Source: Burkholderia sp. FERM BP-3421
GTDB lineage: Bacteria; Pseudomonadota; Gammaproteobacteria; Burkholderiales; Burkholderiaceae
Reading direction: 5' to 3'
Assembly (NCBI RefSeq): GCF_028657905.1
Contig: NZ_CP117782.1
Span: forward strand, 1,984,001-2,048,000
DNA: 64,000 nucleotides
Numbering within the stretch: the first letter of the stretch is position 1; each line of letters starts with the position of its first letter. A model generated the notes under the pieces. That model was not told where the DNA came from. It worked only from the letters and a program-made list of their open reading frames with translations, and did not search any database. Made by a program: the position numbers and the translations under genes. This document shows positions 1-8,746 of this stretch, one piece after another.

Positions 1-74
1 GACCGCGCCGGCCCTGAGGGCGGGCGCGGCGCAAACCCGGTCGCTCCACCGGCGATCGGCTCGCCGCGGGGGTA

Positions 75-575
75 TCAACGCCCCGCGTAGCGCTGCAGCG
101 CGCGCCACGCGTCGAGCTTCGCCGCATAGGGAACCGACGCATGCGCGGGGCTGCTCGACGGCAGGCCAAGCAGTTGATAGCGCTGCGCCGCCTCGCCGAG
201 CGTCTTCGTGCCGACCTTGGCCGCGGTGCCGCCGTTGAAGGCGATCGCCGCCAGATCGGGCAGGGTTCCGATCAGCGCGATCAGATCGTTGCTGGCGAGA
301 TCGCGCAGGTTGCTGTCGAGGCTGCCGGCGCGCCGCGCTTCCGCCACGACGTCCCACAGCCCGATCCGGTGTTCGCGCAGCGCATCGAGCCGCGCGGGGT
401 AGGCCAGCGCGACCAGATCGCAGCCGATCACCGCGCCGACCAGCAGCCAGAATTTGTTCTGCGGATGCGCGTAGTACTGGCCGTGGGCCAGGGAGCGCTC
501 GCCCGGCAGGCTGCCGAGGATCAGCACGCGCGTGCGCGCATCGACCACCGGGGGAAAGCAGCGCTTGAACGTCAT
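75..575 (-). CDS. DNA-deoxyinosine glycosylase / mismatch-specific uracil-DNA glycosylase family
   Basis: This 166-residue protein belongs to the small uracil-DNA glycosylase fold. It begins MTFKRCFPPVV and has the LILGSLPGERS strand-loop and the YYAHPQNKFW segment typical of the Mug/deoxyinosine glycosylase branch; a late GLPSSSPAHAS loop matches the DNA-intercalation loop. It would excise deaminated bases in base-excision repair in the cytoplasm. The ATG at 573-575 is chosen because it overlaps the ubiC stop (ATGA) and has AAGAGGA five bases upstream; an in-frame ATG two codons earlier (581) sits too close to that site. It is the last gene of the htpG-ubiC operon. The family assignment is strong; the exact substrate is inferred. 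Confidence 0.85.
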   Translation of the reverse strand: MTFKRCFPPVVDARTRVLILGSLPGERSLAHGQYYAHPQNKFWLLVGAVIGCDLVALAYPARLDALREHRIGLWDVVAEARRAGSLDSNLRDLASNDLIALIGTLPDLAAIAFNGGTAAKVGTKTLGEAAQRYQLLGLPSSSPAHASVPYAAKLDAWRALQRYAGR

Positions 576-1195
576 CGGCATCCTCTTGCGCCCGGCACGG
601 CACCGTCCGCGCGCGGCGCGCCGGCCTCGCGCGCGGCCAGATGCCGCCACAGTGCCGGCAGCATGCACTCCGTCACCATCAACGGTTCCCCATGCCGCTC
701 GAACACCGAGCGGCGCGCGACCAGCGCATGCGGCGCGGCCTCGCGCGACGCGAGCGCATGCAGCGCCAGCGCATGAAGCGGATGCCCGGCGATCACGCGC
801 CGGCTCACGAGCGCGGAGCGCGTGACCTGCGGATCGCTGTACAGCAGTTCGGCGAGCGGCCGCGTGCGCAAGCGACGCATCGCCTGCCACACGCCCTTGC
901 TCGCGGCGAGCGGCGCGAGACTGTGCGCGGCGACGAACGGCACGCCGTCCACCGCCAGCACGACCTCGCGCACCCACATCGGCACGCGCGGCCCGCGCGC
1001 GAGCGCCGCATGCTCGTCGGCCCACGGCACGCCGACGATCTCGCGCGTCACGCGCACCGTCACCGGGCCGAGCCCCGCGAGATGCGCGGTCAGCGAACCG
1101 CCGCGCGTCAGCCAGTCCTTCTGCGCGGCCGAGCAACCGGGACGCGGCGTCGCGCGCCAGCCGGCGCCGGCCGCGTCGAACCGCGTCACGATCAC
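572..1195 (-). CDS. ubiC: chorismate pyruvate-lyase
   Basis: The protein of about 207 residues matches chorismate lyase, which removes pyruvate from chorismate to give 4-hydroxybenzoate, the first committed step of ubiquinone synthesis. Visible family features are the QKDWLTRGGSLTAHL start, a VTREIVGV strand, the WVREVVL strand and the ARRSVFERHGEPLMVTECMLP end. The start is a GTG at 1195 that overlaps the htpG stop (GTGA); a second GTG two codons on (1189) is an alternative. The stop overlaps the downstream glycosylase start, so the three genes are translationally coupled. No ubiA follows inside the window. Confidence 0.9.
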   Translation of the reverse strand: MIVTRFDAAGAGWRATPRPGCSAAQKDWLTRGGSLTAHLAGLGPVTVRVTREIVGVPWADEHAALARGPRVPMWVREVVLAVDGVPFVAAHSLAPLAASKGVWQAMRRLRTRPLAELLYSDPQVTRSALVSRRVIAGHPLHALALHALASREAAPHALVARRSVFERHGEPLMVTECMLPALWRHLAAREAGAPRADGAVPGARGCR

Positions 1196-3090
1196 GCCGC
1201 GCGCGACAGCAGCAGCGTGTTGGTCCGCTTCACGAAGCTCGCCGGATCTTCGAGCGCACCACCTTCCGCGAGCAGCGCCTGGTCGAACAGCAGATGGCAC
1301 CAGTCGCCGAACTCGGGGCTGTCCGCCTGCAGCTGCTTGACGAGCGGATGCTCGGGGTTGACCTCGAGGATCGGCTGCATCGCCGGCCCGCTCTGGCCCG
1401 CCGCCTTCAGCATGCGCTGCAGGTAGCCGCTCATGTCGTGGTCGTCGGCGACGAGGCACGACGGCGAATCGGTCAGCCGGAACGTGACGCGCACGTCCTT
1501 CGCCTTGTCGCCCAGCGCTTCCTTCATCTTCTCGACGAGCGGCTTGAACGCCTCGCCCGTCTCTTCCTGCGCCTTCTTCTCCGCGTCGTCGAGCGCGCCG
1601 AGATCGAGGTCGCCGCGCGCGACGCTCGCGAGCGGCTTGCCGTCGAATTCCTGCAGGTAGGACAGCATCCACTCGTCGACGCGGTCGGTCAGCAGCAGCA
1701 CCTCGACGCCCTTCTTGCGGAACACCTCGAGGTGCGGGCTGTGCGTCGCGGCCTGCCAGGTGTCGGCGGTCACGTAGTAGATCCGGGTCTGCTCGGGCTT
1801 CATGCGCGCGACGTAGTCGGCGAGCGACACGTCCTGCGCATCGGTCCCGCCGTGCGTCGAGGCGAAGCGCACGAGCTTCGCGACGCGCTCGCGGTTCGCT
1901 TGATCCTCGCCCACGCCTTCCTTCAGCACCTGGCCGAACGCGCTCCAGAACGTGCGGTATTGTTCCTTGCCCGCATCGTCCTCGGCGTTCGCCAGTTCTT
2001 CCAGCATCGACAGCGCGCGCTTCGTCACGCCTTCGCGGATCGCCTTCACGTCGCGGCTTTCCTGCAGGATCTCGCGCGACACGTTGAGCGGCAGGTCGGC
2101 GGAATCGACCACGCCCTTCACGAAGCGCAGGTATTGCGGCAGCAGCTGCTCGGCGTCGTCCATGATGAACACGCGCTTCACGTACAGCTTGAGGCCGCCG
2201 CGATAGTCGCGGTTCCACAGGTCGAACGGCGCGTGCGACGGCACGTACAGCAGTTGCGTGTACTCGCTGCGGCCCTCGACGCGGTTATGGGTCCATGCAA
2301 GCGGATTCTGGTGGTCGTGCGCGAGGTGCTGGTAGAACTGCTGATACTGCTCGTCGCTGATCTCGCTCTTCGCGCGGGTCCACAGCGCGCTCGCCTGGTT
2401 GACGGTCTCGTCTTCGTCCTTCGCGACCATCTCGCCCTTCTCGGCGTCCCACGCTTCCTGCTGCATCAGGATCGGCAGCGCGACGTGGTCGGAGTACTTG
2501 CGCACGATCGACTTGAGGCGATGCGCGGACAGCAGCTCGTCCTCGCCTTCGCGCAGGTGCAGCGTGATGGTGGTGCCGCGCGCGGCGCGCTCGATCGCGT
2601 CGATCGAGAAGTCGCCCTCGCCGCCGCTTTCCCAGCGCACGCCTTCCGAGGCCGGCAGGCCCGCGCGGCGGGTCTCGACCGTGATGCGGTCGGCGACGAT
2701 GAAGCCCGAGTAGAAGCCGACGCCGAACTGGCCGATCAGGGCCGCGTCCTTCTGCTGGTCGCCCGACAGCTTCGAGAAGAATTCCTTGGTGCCCGAGCGG
2801 GCGATCGTGCCGAGATTCGCGATCGCTTCGTCGCGGCTCATGCCGATGCCGTTGTCGTCGATCGTGAGGGTGCGGGCGGCGGGATCGAAGCCGATGCGGA
2901 TGCGCAGGTTCGGATCGTTCTCGTACAGCGCGCCGTTCTCGAGCGCCTCGAAGCGCAGCTTGTCGGCTGCGTCGGACGCATTCGACACGAGTTCGCGCAG
3001 GAAGATTTCCTTGTTGCTGTACAGCGAATGAATCATCAGGTGGAGGAGCTGCTTGACCTCGGCCTGAAAGCTCATGGTTTGCTGAGTCAT
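1192..3090 (-). CDS. htpG: molecular chaperone HtpG (Hsp90 family)
   Basis: This full-length bacterial Hsp90 has 632 residues. The N-terminal GHKL ATPase domain shows LRELVSNASDAADKLR, the DNGIGM motif and GQFGVGFYS; the middle and C-terminal dimerisation domains follow. It is an ATP-driven cytosolic chaperone for late folding and stress recovery. The ATG at 3090 is preceded by AAGGA seven bases away. A strong heat-shock promoter match lies about 90 bases upstream, so induction by sigma-32 is likely. ubiC and a DNA glycosylase follow with overlapping codons, so they should be co-transcribed. Confidence 0.98.
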   Translation of the reverse strand: MTQQTMSFQAEVKQLLHLMIHSLYSNKEIFLRELVSNASDAADKLRFEALENGALYENDPNLRIRIGFDPAARTLTIDDNGIGMSRDEAIANLGTIARSGTKEFFSKLSGDQQKDAALIGQFGVGFYSGFIVADRITVETRRAGLPASEGVRWESGGEGDFSIDAIERAARGTTITLHLREGEDELLSAHRLKSIVRKYSDHVALPILMQQEAWDAEKGEMVAKDEDETVNQASALWTRAKSEISDEQYQQFYQHLAHDHQNPLAWTHNRVEGRSEYTQLLYVPSHAPFDLWNRDYRGGLKLYVKRVFIMDDAEQLLPQYLRFVKGVVDSADLPLNVSREILQESRDVKAIREGVTKRALSMLEELANAEDDAGKEQYRTFWSAFGQVLKEGVGEDQANRERVAKLVRFASTHGGTDAQDVSLADYVARMKPEQTRIYYVTADTWQAATHSPHLEVFRKKGVEVLLLTDRVDEWMLSYLQEFDGKPLASVARGDLDLGALDDAEKKAQEETGEAFKPLVEKMKEALGDKAKDVRVTFRLTDSPSCLVADDHDMSGYLQRMLKAAGQSGPAMQPILEVNPEHPLVKQLQADSPEFGDWCHLLFDQALLAEGGALEDPASFVKRTNTLLLSRAA

Positions 3091-3175
3091 CTGTCTATCC
3101 TTCGATTGCGATCATTTCAAAAACCGGCGGCGTGTCGAGCGGCGGGCCCGGACACGCGATGCACGACCGCGCCCC

Positions 3176-3203
3176 AGATGAGGATGCGCGCGCCGTTTTC
3201 AAG
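3176..3203 (-). promoter_or_regulatory. sigma-32 (RpoH) heat-shock promoter of htpG
   Basis: Read on the minus strand, CTTGAAA (3203-3197) is followed after 13 bases by CCTCATCT (3183-3176). The RpoH consensus is CTTGAAA and CCCCATNT with 11-16 bases between, so the -35 is perfect and the -10 differs at one position. It ends about 85 bases before the htpG start, a normal leader length. Confidence 0.8.
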
Positions 3204-3369
3204 AGGCTGAGTTTGCGAATGATCTCATGTTCCGGCGGCGGGGCTTGCGGTGTAATGGCCGGTCCTGCCCGCTTCCATCAATACTCGCCATGCGCCACCG
3301 CCATTTGGAACTCGACGAGCGCTCCTCGAACCGACCGGCAGATGGCCGGCCCGGCACGGTAACGGTCCG

Positions 3370-3663
3370 ATGAAGCGTCTCGCCAGGTCAGGTCTCGTCG
3401 CACTGTGGCAGATCTTCGCCACGCTGGCGGTCGCGTACTGGTGGGGCCGCCATCCCACCGCCATCCCGCCGCCGCCCGTCGAATTCTCACTGTGGCTGGA
3501 CGACCTGTTCGACGCGCGTTGCTGTGAAGCCTCCGCGCGGGTCGACGTCTACTACATGCTGACCTGCTCGTTCGTCGCCACGGCACTGGGCACGTTCATC
3601 GGCCTCCGGATCTGGAAGCGCGCCCGCACGCTGCGCGACAGGCGTCCGCCGCCCTCAGGCTGA
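3370..3663 (+). CDS. small two-segment membrane protein, unknown function
   Basis: This 97-residue protein starts MKRLARSGLVALWQ. It has a hydrophobic segment at about residues 8-25 and a second at about 65-85, separated by a soluble loop with a proline run (residues 32-35) and a CC pair. The tail is rich in arginine. No family is recognised. Its stop codon overlaps the 3' end of the convergent MocR gene by nine bases. The membrane topology and a GC pattern like its neighbours support a real gene, but there is no strong ribosome site, so the start is tentative. Confidence 0.6.
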   Translation: MKRLARSGLVALWQIFATLAVAYWWGRHPTAIPPPPVEFSLWLDDLFDARCCEASARVDVYYMLTCSFVATALGTFIGLRIWKRARTLRDRRPPPSG

Positions 3664-5127
3664 ACCCGCCTCCACCACGCGCCGCGCCACCGAGTCGAGA
3701 TAACGCGCGAGGAACGTCGCGAGCGCCGGATCCCCGCAGTTGGCCACGTTGAAGCGCGTCCACGTCGACGGCGACTGCTGCGGCGAGAACAGGCTGCCCG
3801 GCGTGAGCAGGAAGCCCGCCTCGTGCGCGGCCGCCGCGAGCGCGTCGGAGTCGACGCCCGTGTCCGCCCACAGGAACATCCCCGCGGCCGGCATCGTGAA
3901 GAGCCGCATCCCGCTGCGTTCGAGCATCCGCGCGGTCTTGTCGCGCACGCCGTCGAGCCGCGCGCGCAGCCGCTCGACGTGCCGCCGGTAATGCCCTTCC
4001 GTCAGCACCTTGTACAGCACCCGCTCGTTGAGTTCGGGCGTGGTCATGCCGACCAGCATCTTCTGGTCGGTGAGCGCCCGCGCGATCTCGGGCGCGCACG
4101 CCGCGTAGCCGACCCGCAGGTTCGCGGCGAGCGTCTTCGAGAAACTGCCCAGGTAGATCACCCGCTTGAGCTGGTCGAGGCTCGCGAGCCGCGTGGCCGG
4201 ATAGCTCGGCGGGCACAGGTCGCCGTAGACGTCGTCCTCGACGACAAGGAAATCGTAGGCCTCCGCGAGCTTCAGGATGCGGAACGCCTGCGCGGCCGAC
4301 AGCGACGTGCCGGTCGGGTTCTGCAGCACCGAATTGATGACCAGCATCTTCGGCCGCCACATCTGCACGAGCGTTTCCAGGGCGTCGAGATCGGGGCCGT
4401 CCGGCGTGTAGGGCACGCCCACCAGCTGCGCGCCCTGCGACGCGAAGCGGCCGAACATCTGGAACCACGCCGGATCGCCGACGATCACGGCGTCGCCCGG
4501 CCGCACGAACACCCGCGCGATCAGGTCGATCGCCTGCGTGATCCCCGACACCAGCACGAGCTGATCCGGCGTCGCGCCGATCTCCAGTTCCGCGAGGCGG
4601 GTCTGCAGTTGCTGGCGCAGCGGCAGGAAGCCCTGCGCGGTGCCGAAGCCGAGCATCTGCGCGCCCGCCTGCCGGCCCAGCGCGCGCAATGCGCTCGTGA
4701 TCAGCTCGCCGTCGAGCCAGCGACCCGGCAGGTAGCCGAGCCCCGGCCCCTTCTCGGGGCTCGCCGTGTGCAGCATGTTGCGCAGCAGCCAAACCACGTC
4801 GATCGTGTTGTGCACGCCGCCCGCCTCGCTCGGGCCGCGCGCCGCCAGCCCGCCCGGCTGCGCGCCCGCGCGCTCGCGCACGTAGAAGCCGGAGCCGCGC
4901 CGCGAATCGAGATAGCCCTGCGCGACCAGCCGCTCGTAGGCCTCGACCACGGTGAAGCGCGACACGCTCTTGTCGATCGCGAGCTTGCGGATCGAGGGCA
5001 TCCGCATCCCCGGCCGGAACACCCGCTCGTCGATCCGGCGGCGCGCCCACTGGACCAGCTGATCGACCAGCGTCAGCGTCGACGTGTCATGCGGAACGGG
5101 AATCTGGTCGAGCGGAACCGTGGACAT
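3655..5127 (-). CDS. MocR/PdxR-type transcriptional regulator (GntR HTH + aminotransferase domain)
   Basis: This 490-residue fusion has an N-terminal GntR winged helix (RVFRPGMRMPSIRKLA, FTVVEAYERLVAQGYL) joined to a fold-type I aminotransferase-like domain. The PLP-lysine motif YLGSFSKTLAANLRVGY is intact, so PLP or an amino-acid adduct is the likely effector. The ATG at 5127 is preferred over the TTG four codons upstream because GGGGTG sits six bases before it and the MSTVPLDQ start is typical. It is divergent from the VOC-EamA-aminotransferase-RidA-PhzF genes and probably controls them through the two TGTACCG repeats in the shared promoter region. Confidence 0.9.
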   Translation of the reverse strand: MSTVPLDQIPVPHDTSTLTLVDQLVQWARRRIDERVFRPGMRMPSIRKLAIDKSVSRFTVVEAYERLVAQGYLDSRRGSGFYVRERAGAQPGGLAARGPSEAGGVHNTIDVVWLLRNMLHTASPEKGPGLGYLPGRWLDGELITSALRALGRQAGAQMLGFGTAQGFLPLRQQLQTRLAELEIGATPDQLVLVSGITQAIDLIARVFVRPGDAVIVGDPAWFQMFGRFASQGAQLVGVPYTPDGPDLDALETLVQMWRPKMLVINSVLQNPTGTSLSAAQAFRILKLAEAYDFLVVEDDVYGDLCPPSYPATRLASLDQLKRVIYLGSFSKTLAANLRVGYAACAPEIARALTDQKMLVGMTTPELNERVLYKVLTEGHYRRHVERLRARLDGVRDKTARMLERSGMRLFTMPAAGMFLWADTGVDSDALAAAAHEAGFLLTPGSLFSPQQSPSTWTRFNVANCGDPALATFLARYLDSVARRVVEAGSA

Positions 5128-5146
5128 CGTGCACCCCAAACTGAAC

Positions 5147-5177
5147 TGTACCGAAGAGTATCGCGCCGATTGTACCG
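5147..5177. promoter_or_regulatory. direct-repeat candidate operator for the MocR regulator
   Basis: TGTACCG occurs at 5147-5153 and again in the same orientation at 5171-5177, 24 bases apart, within the 161-base gap between the divergent MocR and VOC genes. MocR regulators commonly bind spaced direct repeats. The assignment is inferred from placement and spacing only. Confidence 0.5.
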
Positions 5178-5288
5178 TTACTGTGCAGGTGCGCGCGATT
5201 ACAGTTTTTCCATCCCGGCGCGTCCCGCCGCGCCGTCTCTCCGGGCCGCCTCCGGCGGCTTCGCCCGTTCAAACCCCGTTTTCTTGTC

Positions 5289-5966
5289 ATGGCCGTCCAT
5301 TCGCTGAAACTCGATCACCTCGTCGTCGCGGCCCGCACGCTGGACGAGGGCGTCGCGCACGTCGCCGACGCGCTCGGGCTGGAACCGTCCGGCGGCGGCG
5401 CGCATCCGCTGATGCGCACCCACAACCGGCTGTTCGGGCTCTGGGGCGGCGCCTACCTGGAAGTGATCGCGATCGACCCGCAGGCCCCCGCCGGCGAGTC
5501 GCGCCCGCGCTGGTTCACGCTCGACGCGCCCACCACCCGGGCCCGGCTCGAACAGGGCCCGTATCTCGCGCACTGGGTCGCGCAGGTCGAGCGGCCGCGC
5601 CGGCTTACGGTCTGGCAACGCCAATATCCGGAACGGATCCCGCCCGTCGTGGCGCTCGCGCGCGGCGACTACGGCTGGGGCCTGACGGTGCCCGCCGACG
5701 GCGGCTGGCCCGCCTGGCGCGAGGCGGGCGACGGCGTCCTGCCGTCGCTGATCCAGTGGGACAGCCCCCGCCACCCGTCCGCCGCGCTGCGCGACGACGG
5801 CGTCGCGTTGCGCGCGCTGCGGGCGGTCCATCCGGAACCGGAAACGGTGCGCGAGCAGTTGCGCTGGTTCGACGCCGGCCACCTGCTCGATCTTGCCGCC
5901 GCGCCGGGCGCCGCGGCGCTCGTCGCCGAGTTCGACACGCCGCACGGCCCGCGCACGCTGCGCTGA
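5289..5966 (+). CDS. VOC / glyoxalase-like domain protein
   Basis: This 225-residue protein starts MAVHSLKLDHLVVAARTLDEGV, the typical first strand and helix of a glyoxalase-like (PF13468-type) domain. HLMRTHN-like metal-loop residues (HPLMRTHNRLFGLWG) and YLEVIAIDP complete the first module, and a weaker second half follows. Such proteins are usually metal-dependent lyases, isomerases or binding proteins; the substrate is not visible. It opens the plus-strand cluster that continues with an EamA exporter and an aminotransferase 42 bases downstream, suggesting a role in amino-acid-derived metabolism. Confidence 0.8.
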   Translation: MAVHSLKLDHLVVAARTLDEGVAHVADALGLEPSGGGAHPLMRTHNRLFGLWGGAYLEVIAIDPQAPAGESRPRWFTLDAPTTRARLEQGPYLAHWVAQVERPRRLTVWQRQYPERIPPVVALARGDYGWGLTVPADGGWPAWREAGDGVLPSLIQWDSPRHPSAALRDDGVALRALRAVHPEPETVREQLRWFDAGHLLDLAAAPGAAALVAEFDTPHGPRTLR

Positions 5967-6008
5967 CGCCATCCATCCACGCTTCCCCTCACCGGAGACC
6001 CTGCCGTC

Positions 6009-6944
6009 ATGAATTCACGCGAAACCCGGGGCATGCTGCTCGGCCTGCTCGGCGTGATGATCTTCAGCCTCACGCTGCCGATGACGCGCGTCGTCGTCGA
6101 GACCTTCCATCCGCTGCTGAACGGCCTCGGCCGTGCCCTCTTCGCCGCCGTCCCGGCCGCCGCGCTGCTCGCCTGGCGGCGCGAGCCGCTGCCGAACCGC
6201 GCGCAGCTGAAAAGCCTCGCGGTCGTCGCGGCGGGCGTGGTGATCGCCTATCCGGTGTTCTCGGCCTGGGCGATGCGCAGCGTTCCCGCCGCGCACGGCG
6301 CGGTCGTCAACGGCCTGCAGCCGCTGTTCGTCGCGCTGTACGCGGCGTGGTTGTCGCGCGAGCGGCCGTCGAAGGCCTTCTGGGTGAGCGCCCTCACCGG
6401 CAGCGCGCTCGTGATCGCGTTCGCGCTGCGCGACGGCGGCGGCGCGCTGCAGCCCGGCGACCTGCTGATGCTGGTCGCGGTCGGCATCGGCGCGCTCGGC
6501 TATGCGGAAGGCGCGCGCCTCGCGCGCCAGATCGGCGGCTGGCAGGTGATCTGCTGGGCGCTCGTGGTGTCCGCGCCGGTGCTCGTGCTGCCGGTCGGTT
6601 GGCTCGGCTGGACCCACTTCAGCACGCACCCCGGCCCGGTGCCGCTGCGCATCTGGTTCGCCTTCGGCTACGTGACCCTGTTCTCGCAGTTCATCGGCTT
6701 CTTCGCCTGGTACGCCGGGCTCGCGATCGGCGGCACGGCCCGCGTCGGCCAGGTGCAGCTGCTGCAGATCTTCTTCACGATCGCCTTCTCGGCGCTGCTG
6801 TTCGGCGAGCGCGTCGCGCCGTCGACCTGGCTGTTCGCCGCGGCCGTGATCGCCACCGTGATGCTCGGCCGCCGCGCGGCCGTCGGCACCGCGCCCGTCC
6901 CATCCGCCCCGCCCGCCTCGCAGCAAGCCGCTCGCGCGAGCTGA
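6009..6944 (+). CDS. EamA/DMT-family inner-membrane exporter
   Basis: The protein has 311 residues with ten predicted hydrophobic segments arranged as two EamA repeats, the standard drug/metabolite transporter layout. It starts MNSRETRGMLLGLLGVMIFSLTLPMTRV, where the first segment carries the usual inward positive residues. Members export amino acids or small metabolites across the inner membrane. Placement between a VOC protein and an aminotransferase suggests an amino-acid-like substrate. It is followed after 62 bases by the aminotransferase. Confidence 0.88.
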   Translation: MNSRETRGMLLGLLGVMIFSLTLPMTRVVVETFHPLLNGLGRALFAAVPAAALLAWRREPLPNRAQLKSLAVVAAGVVIAYPVFSAWAMRSVPAAHGAVVNGLQPLFVALYAAWLSRERPSKAFWVSALTGSALVIAFALRDGGGALQPGDLLMLVAVGIGALGYAEGARLARQIGGWQVICWALVVSAPVLVLPVGWLGWTHFSTHPGPVPLRIWFAFGYVTLFSQFIGFFAWYAGLAIGGTARVGQVQLLQIFFTIAFSALLFGERVAPSTWLFAAAVIATVMLGRRAAVGTAPVPSAPPASQQAARAS

Positions 6945-7006
6945 ACCGGCAAGCGATAATGACGGCTTCGACCTGACCGACCCTGATGACGAAGACAGAG
7001 GAGACT

Positions 7007-8188
7007 ATGAAACCGAATGACCTGCAGCCGTCCAACTGGCCGCTTTCCCAGCGCGCGCGCAAGCTGACCAGCTCCGCGATCCGCGAGATCCTGAAGGTGA
7101 CGGAACGTCCCGAGGTGATCTCGTTCGCGGGCGGCCTGCCCTCGCCCGCGACCTTCCCGGCCGAACGGATGCGCGAGGCCGCCGATCGGGTGCTGCGCGA
7201 CGCGCCGGGCGCGGCGCTCCAGTACAGCGCGACGGAAGGTTTCCTGCCGCTGCGCGAATGGATCGCCGAGCGCTACCGGGTGCGGGTGTCGCAGGTGCTG
7301 ATCACGACCGGCTCGCAGCAGGCGCTCGACCTGCTCGGCAAGGTGCTGATCGATCCGGACAGCCCGGTGTTGGTGGAAACCCCCACCTACCTCGGCGCGC
7401 TGCAATCGTTCTCGCTGTACGAGCCGCGCTATGTGCAGCTGCCAACCGACGACGCCGGCCTGCTGCCCGACCAGTTCACGCCCGAGCTGACGCGCGGCGC
7501 GCGCCTGTTGTACGCGCAACCGAATTTCCAGAACCCGACCGGCCGCCGCACGCCCGTCGAGCGCCGCCGGGCGCTGGCCGCGTTCGCGCAGTCGAGCCCG
7601 TTCCCGGTGCTGGAGGACGATCCGTACGGCGCGCTCAACTACGCGGGCGAGCCGCTGCCGAGCATGCTGTCGATGGCGCCCGACCACATCGTCCACCTCG
7701 GCACGTTCTCGAAGGTGCTCGCGCCCGGCCTGCGGATCGGCTACATCATCGCGCCCGAGGAACTGCACTTCAAGCTCGTGCAGGCGAAGCAGGCGACCGA
7801 CCTGCACACGCCGTCGCTCACGCAGCGGATCGCGTACGAAGTGATCCGCGACGGCTTCCTCGACACCCACATCCCGACCATCCGCCAGCTCTACAGCGCG
7901 CAATGCGAGGCCATGCTCGCGTCGCTCGCGCGCCACATGCCGGAAGGCGTGAGCTGGAACCGCCCCGAAGGCGGCATGTTCATCTGGGTCAAGCTGCCCG
8001 CCGGGCTCGACAGCATGCAGCTGCTCGACGCCTCGATCGCCCGCAACGTCGCGTTCGTGCCGGGCGCGCCGTTCTTCGCGGACGACGCGCAGGCCAACAC
8101 GCTGCGCCTGTCGTTCGTCACGGTGCCGCCCGAGAAGATCGAGGCCGGCATCGCCCAGCTCGGCGCGCTGATCCGCGAACGCCTGTGA
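7007..8188 (+). CDS. PLP-dependent aminotransferase (LysN/2-aminoadipate-type fold I)
   Basis: The protein of 393 residues begins MKPNDLQPSNWPLS. It has the SFAGGLPSPATFP substrate loop, the QYSATEGFLPLREW signature, TTGSQQALDLLGK, NFQNPTGR, DDPYG and the PLP-lysine motif GTFSKVLAPGLRIGY. It probably transaminates aromatic, branched-chain or 2-aminoadipate-like substrates; which one cannot be read. The ATG at 7007 is chosen over an ATG seven codons upstream because AGAGGAG lies directly before it. A 12-bp-stem hairpin and then a RidA gene follow. Confidence 0.92.
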   Translation: MKPNDLQPSNWPLSQRARKLTSSAIREILKVTERPEVISFAGGLPSPATFPAERMREAADRVLRDAPGAALQYSATEGFLPLREWIAERYRVRVSQVLITTGSQQALDLLGKVLIDPDSPVLVETPTYLGALQSFSLYEPRYVQLPTDDAGLLPDQFTPELTRGARLLYAQPNFQNPTGRRTPVERRRALAAFAQSSPFPVLEDDPYGALNYAGEPLPSMLSMAPDHIVHLGTFSKVLAPGLRIGYIIAPEELHFKLVQAKQATDLHTPSLTQRIAYEVIRDGFLDTHIPTIRQLYSAQCEAMLASLARHMPEGVSWNRPEGGMFIWVKLPAGLDSMQLLDASIARNVAFVPGAPFFADDAQANTLRLSFVTVPPEKIEAGIAQLGALIRERL

Positions 8189-8194
8189 TACCGC

Positions 8195-8223
8195 GCCGCG
8201 CGCGCCCCGTCGGCGCGCGCGGC
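8195..8223. other. 12-bp perfect hairpin between aminotransferase and RidA genes
   Basis: GCCGCGCGCGCC (8195-8206) pairs perfectly with 8212-8223 around a five-base loop. There is no T tract on either side, so it may be an attenuating or RNA-stabilising stem rather than a classical terminator. Confidence 0.5.
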
Positions 8224-8287
8224 GCCCTCCGCCCGCCGGCTCGCGCCGCGGGCATCCCTTCCCCCTGTCCTGCGAGGATTCCCCCCG

Positions 8288-8746
8288 ATGGCAAACGTCT
8301 ACGACACCCTCAAGACCCTCGGCATCGAGCTGCCCACCGCGGCCGCGCCCGCCGCCGCGTACGTGATGAGCGCCCAGACCGGCAACACCGTGTTCCTGTC
8401 CGGCCACATCGCGAAGAAGGACGGCAAGGTATGGGCCGGCAAGCTCGGCGCGACGCTCGGCACCGAGGAAGGCAAGGCCGCCGCGCGCAGCGTCGCGATC
8501 GACCTGCTCGCCACGCTGCACGCGCACACGGGCGACCTCAACAAGGTCACGCGCATCGTCAAGGTGATGAGCCTCGTCAATTCGACGCCCGAGTTCACCG
8601 AGCAGCACCTCGTCACCAACGGCGCGTCGGAGCTGATCGCGGACGTGTTTGGCGCGGCGGGCAAGCATGCGCGCTCGGCGTTCGGCGTCGCGCAGATCCC
8701 GCTCGGCGCGTGCGTCGAGATCGAACTGATCGCCGAGGTCGCGTGA
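8288..8746 (+). CDS. RidA/YjgF-family protein
   Basis: This 152-residue protein is of the longer RidA subgroup (YoaB-like), with GNTVFLSGHIAKKDGKVWAGKLG, the TEEGKAAARSVAIDLLATL helix and AFGVAQIPLGACVEIE near the end. RidA proteins hydrolyse reactive enamine/imine intermediates from PLP enzymes, which fits the aminotransferase just upstream. GAGGAT lies shortly before the ATG. The stop overlaps the next start (GTGA), so it is coupled to the PhzF gene. Some members of this subgroup lack the imine-binding arginine, so activity is inferred. Confidence 0.9.
   Translation: MANVYDTLKTLGIELPTAAAPAAAYVMSAQTGNTVFLSGHIAKKDGKVWAGKLGATLGTEEGKAAARSVAIDLLATLHAHTGDLNKVTRIVKVMSLVNSTPEFTEQHLVTNGASELIADVFGAAGKHARSAFGVAQIPLGACVEIELIAEVA

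Noticed and set aside
572..2218. 548-codon minus-strand frame continuing ubiC upstream into htpG
   Set aside because: The ubiC GTG overlaps the htpG stop and has family-correct length; the upstream part is out-of-frame htpG.
1294..3210. 638-codon open frame on the plus strand, antisense to htpG
   Set aside because: The htpG reading is a complete Hsp90. The antisense frame is open only because of GC-rich codon bias and has a composition dominated by Arg, Ala, Leu and His.
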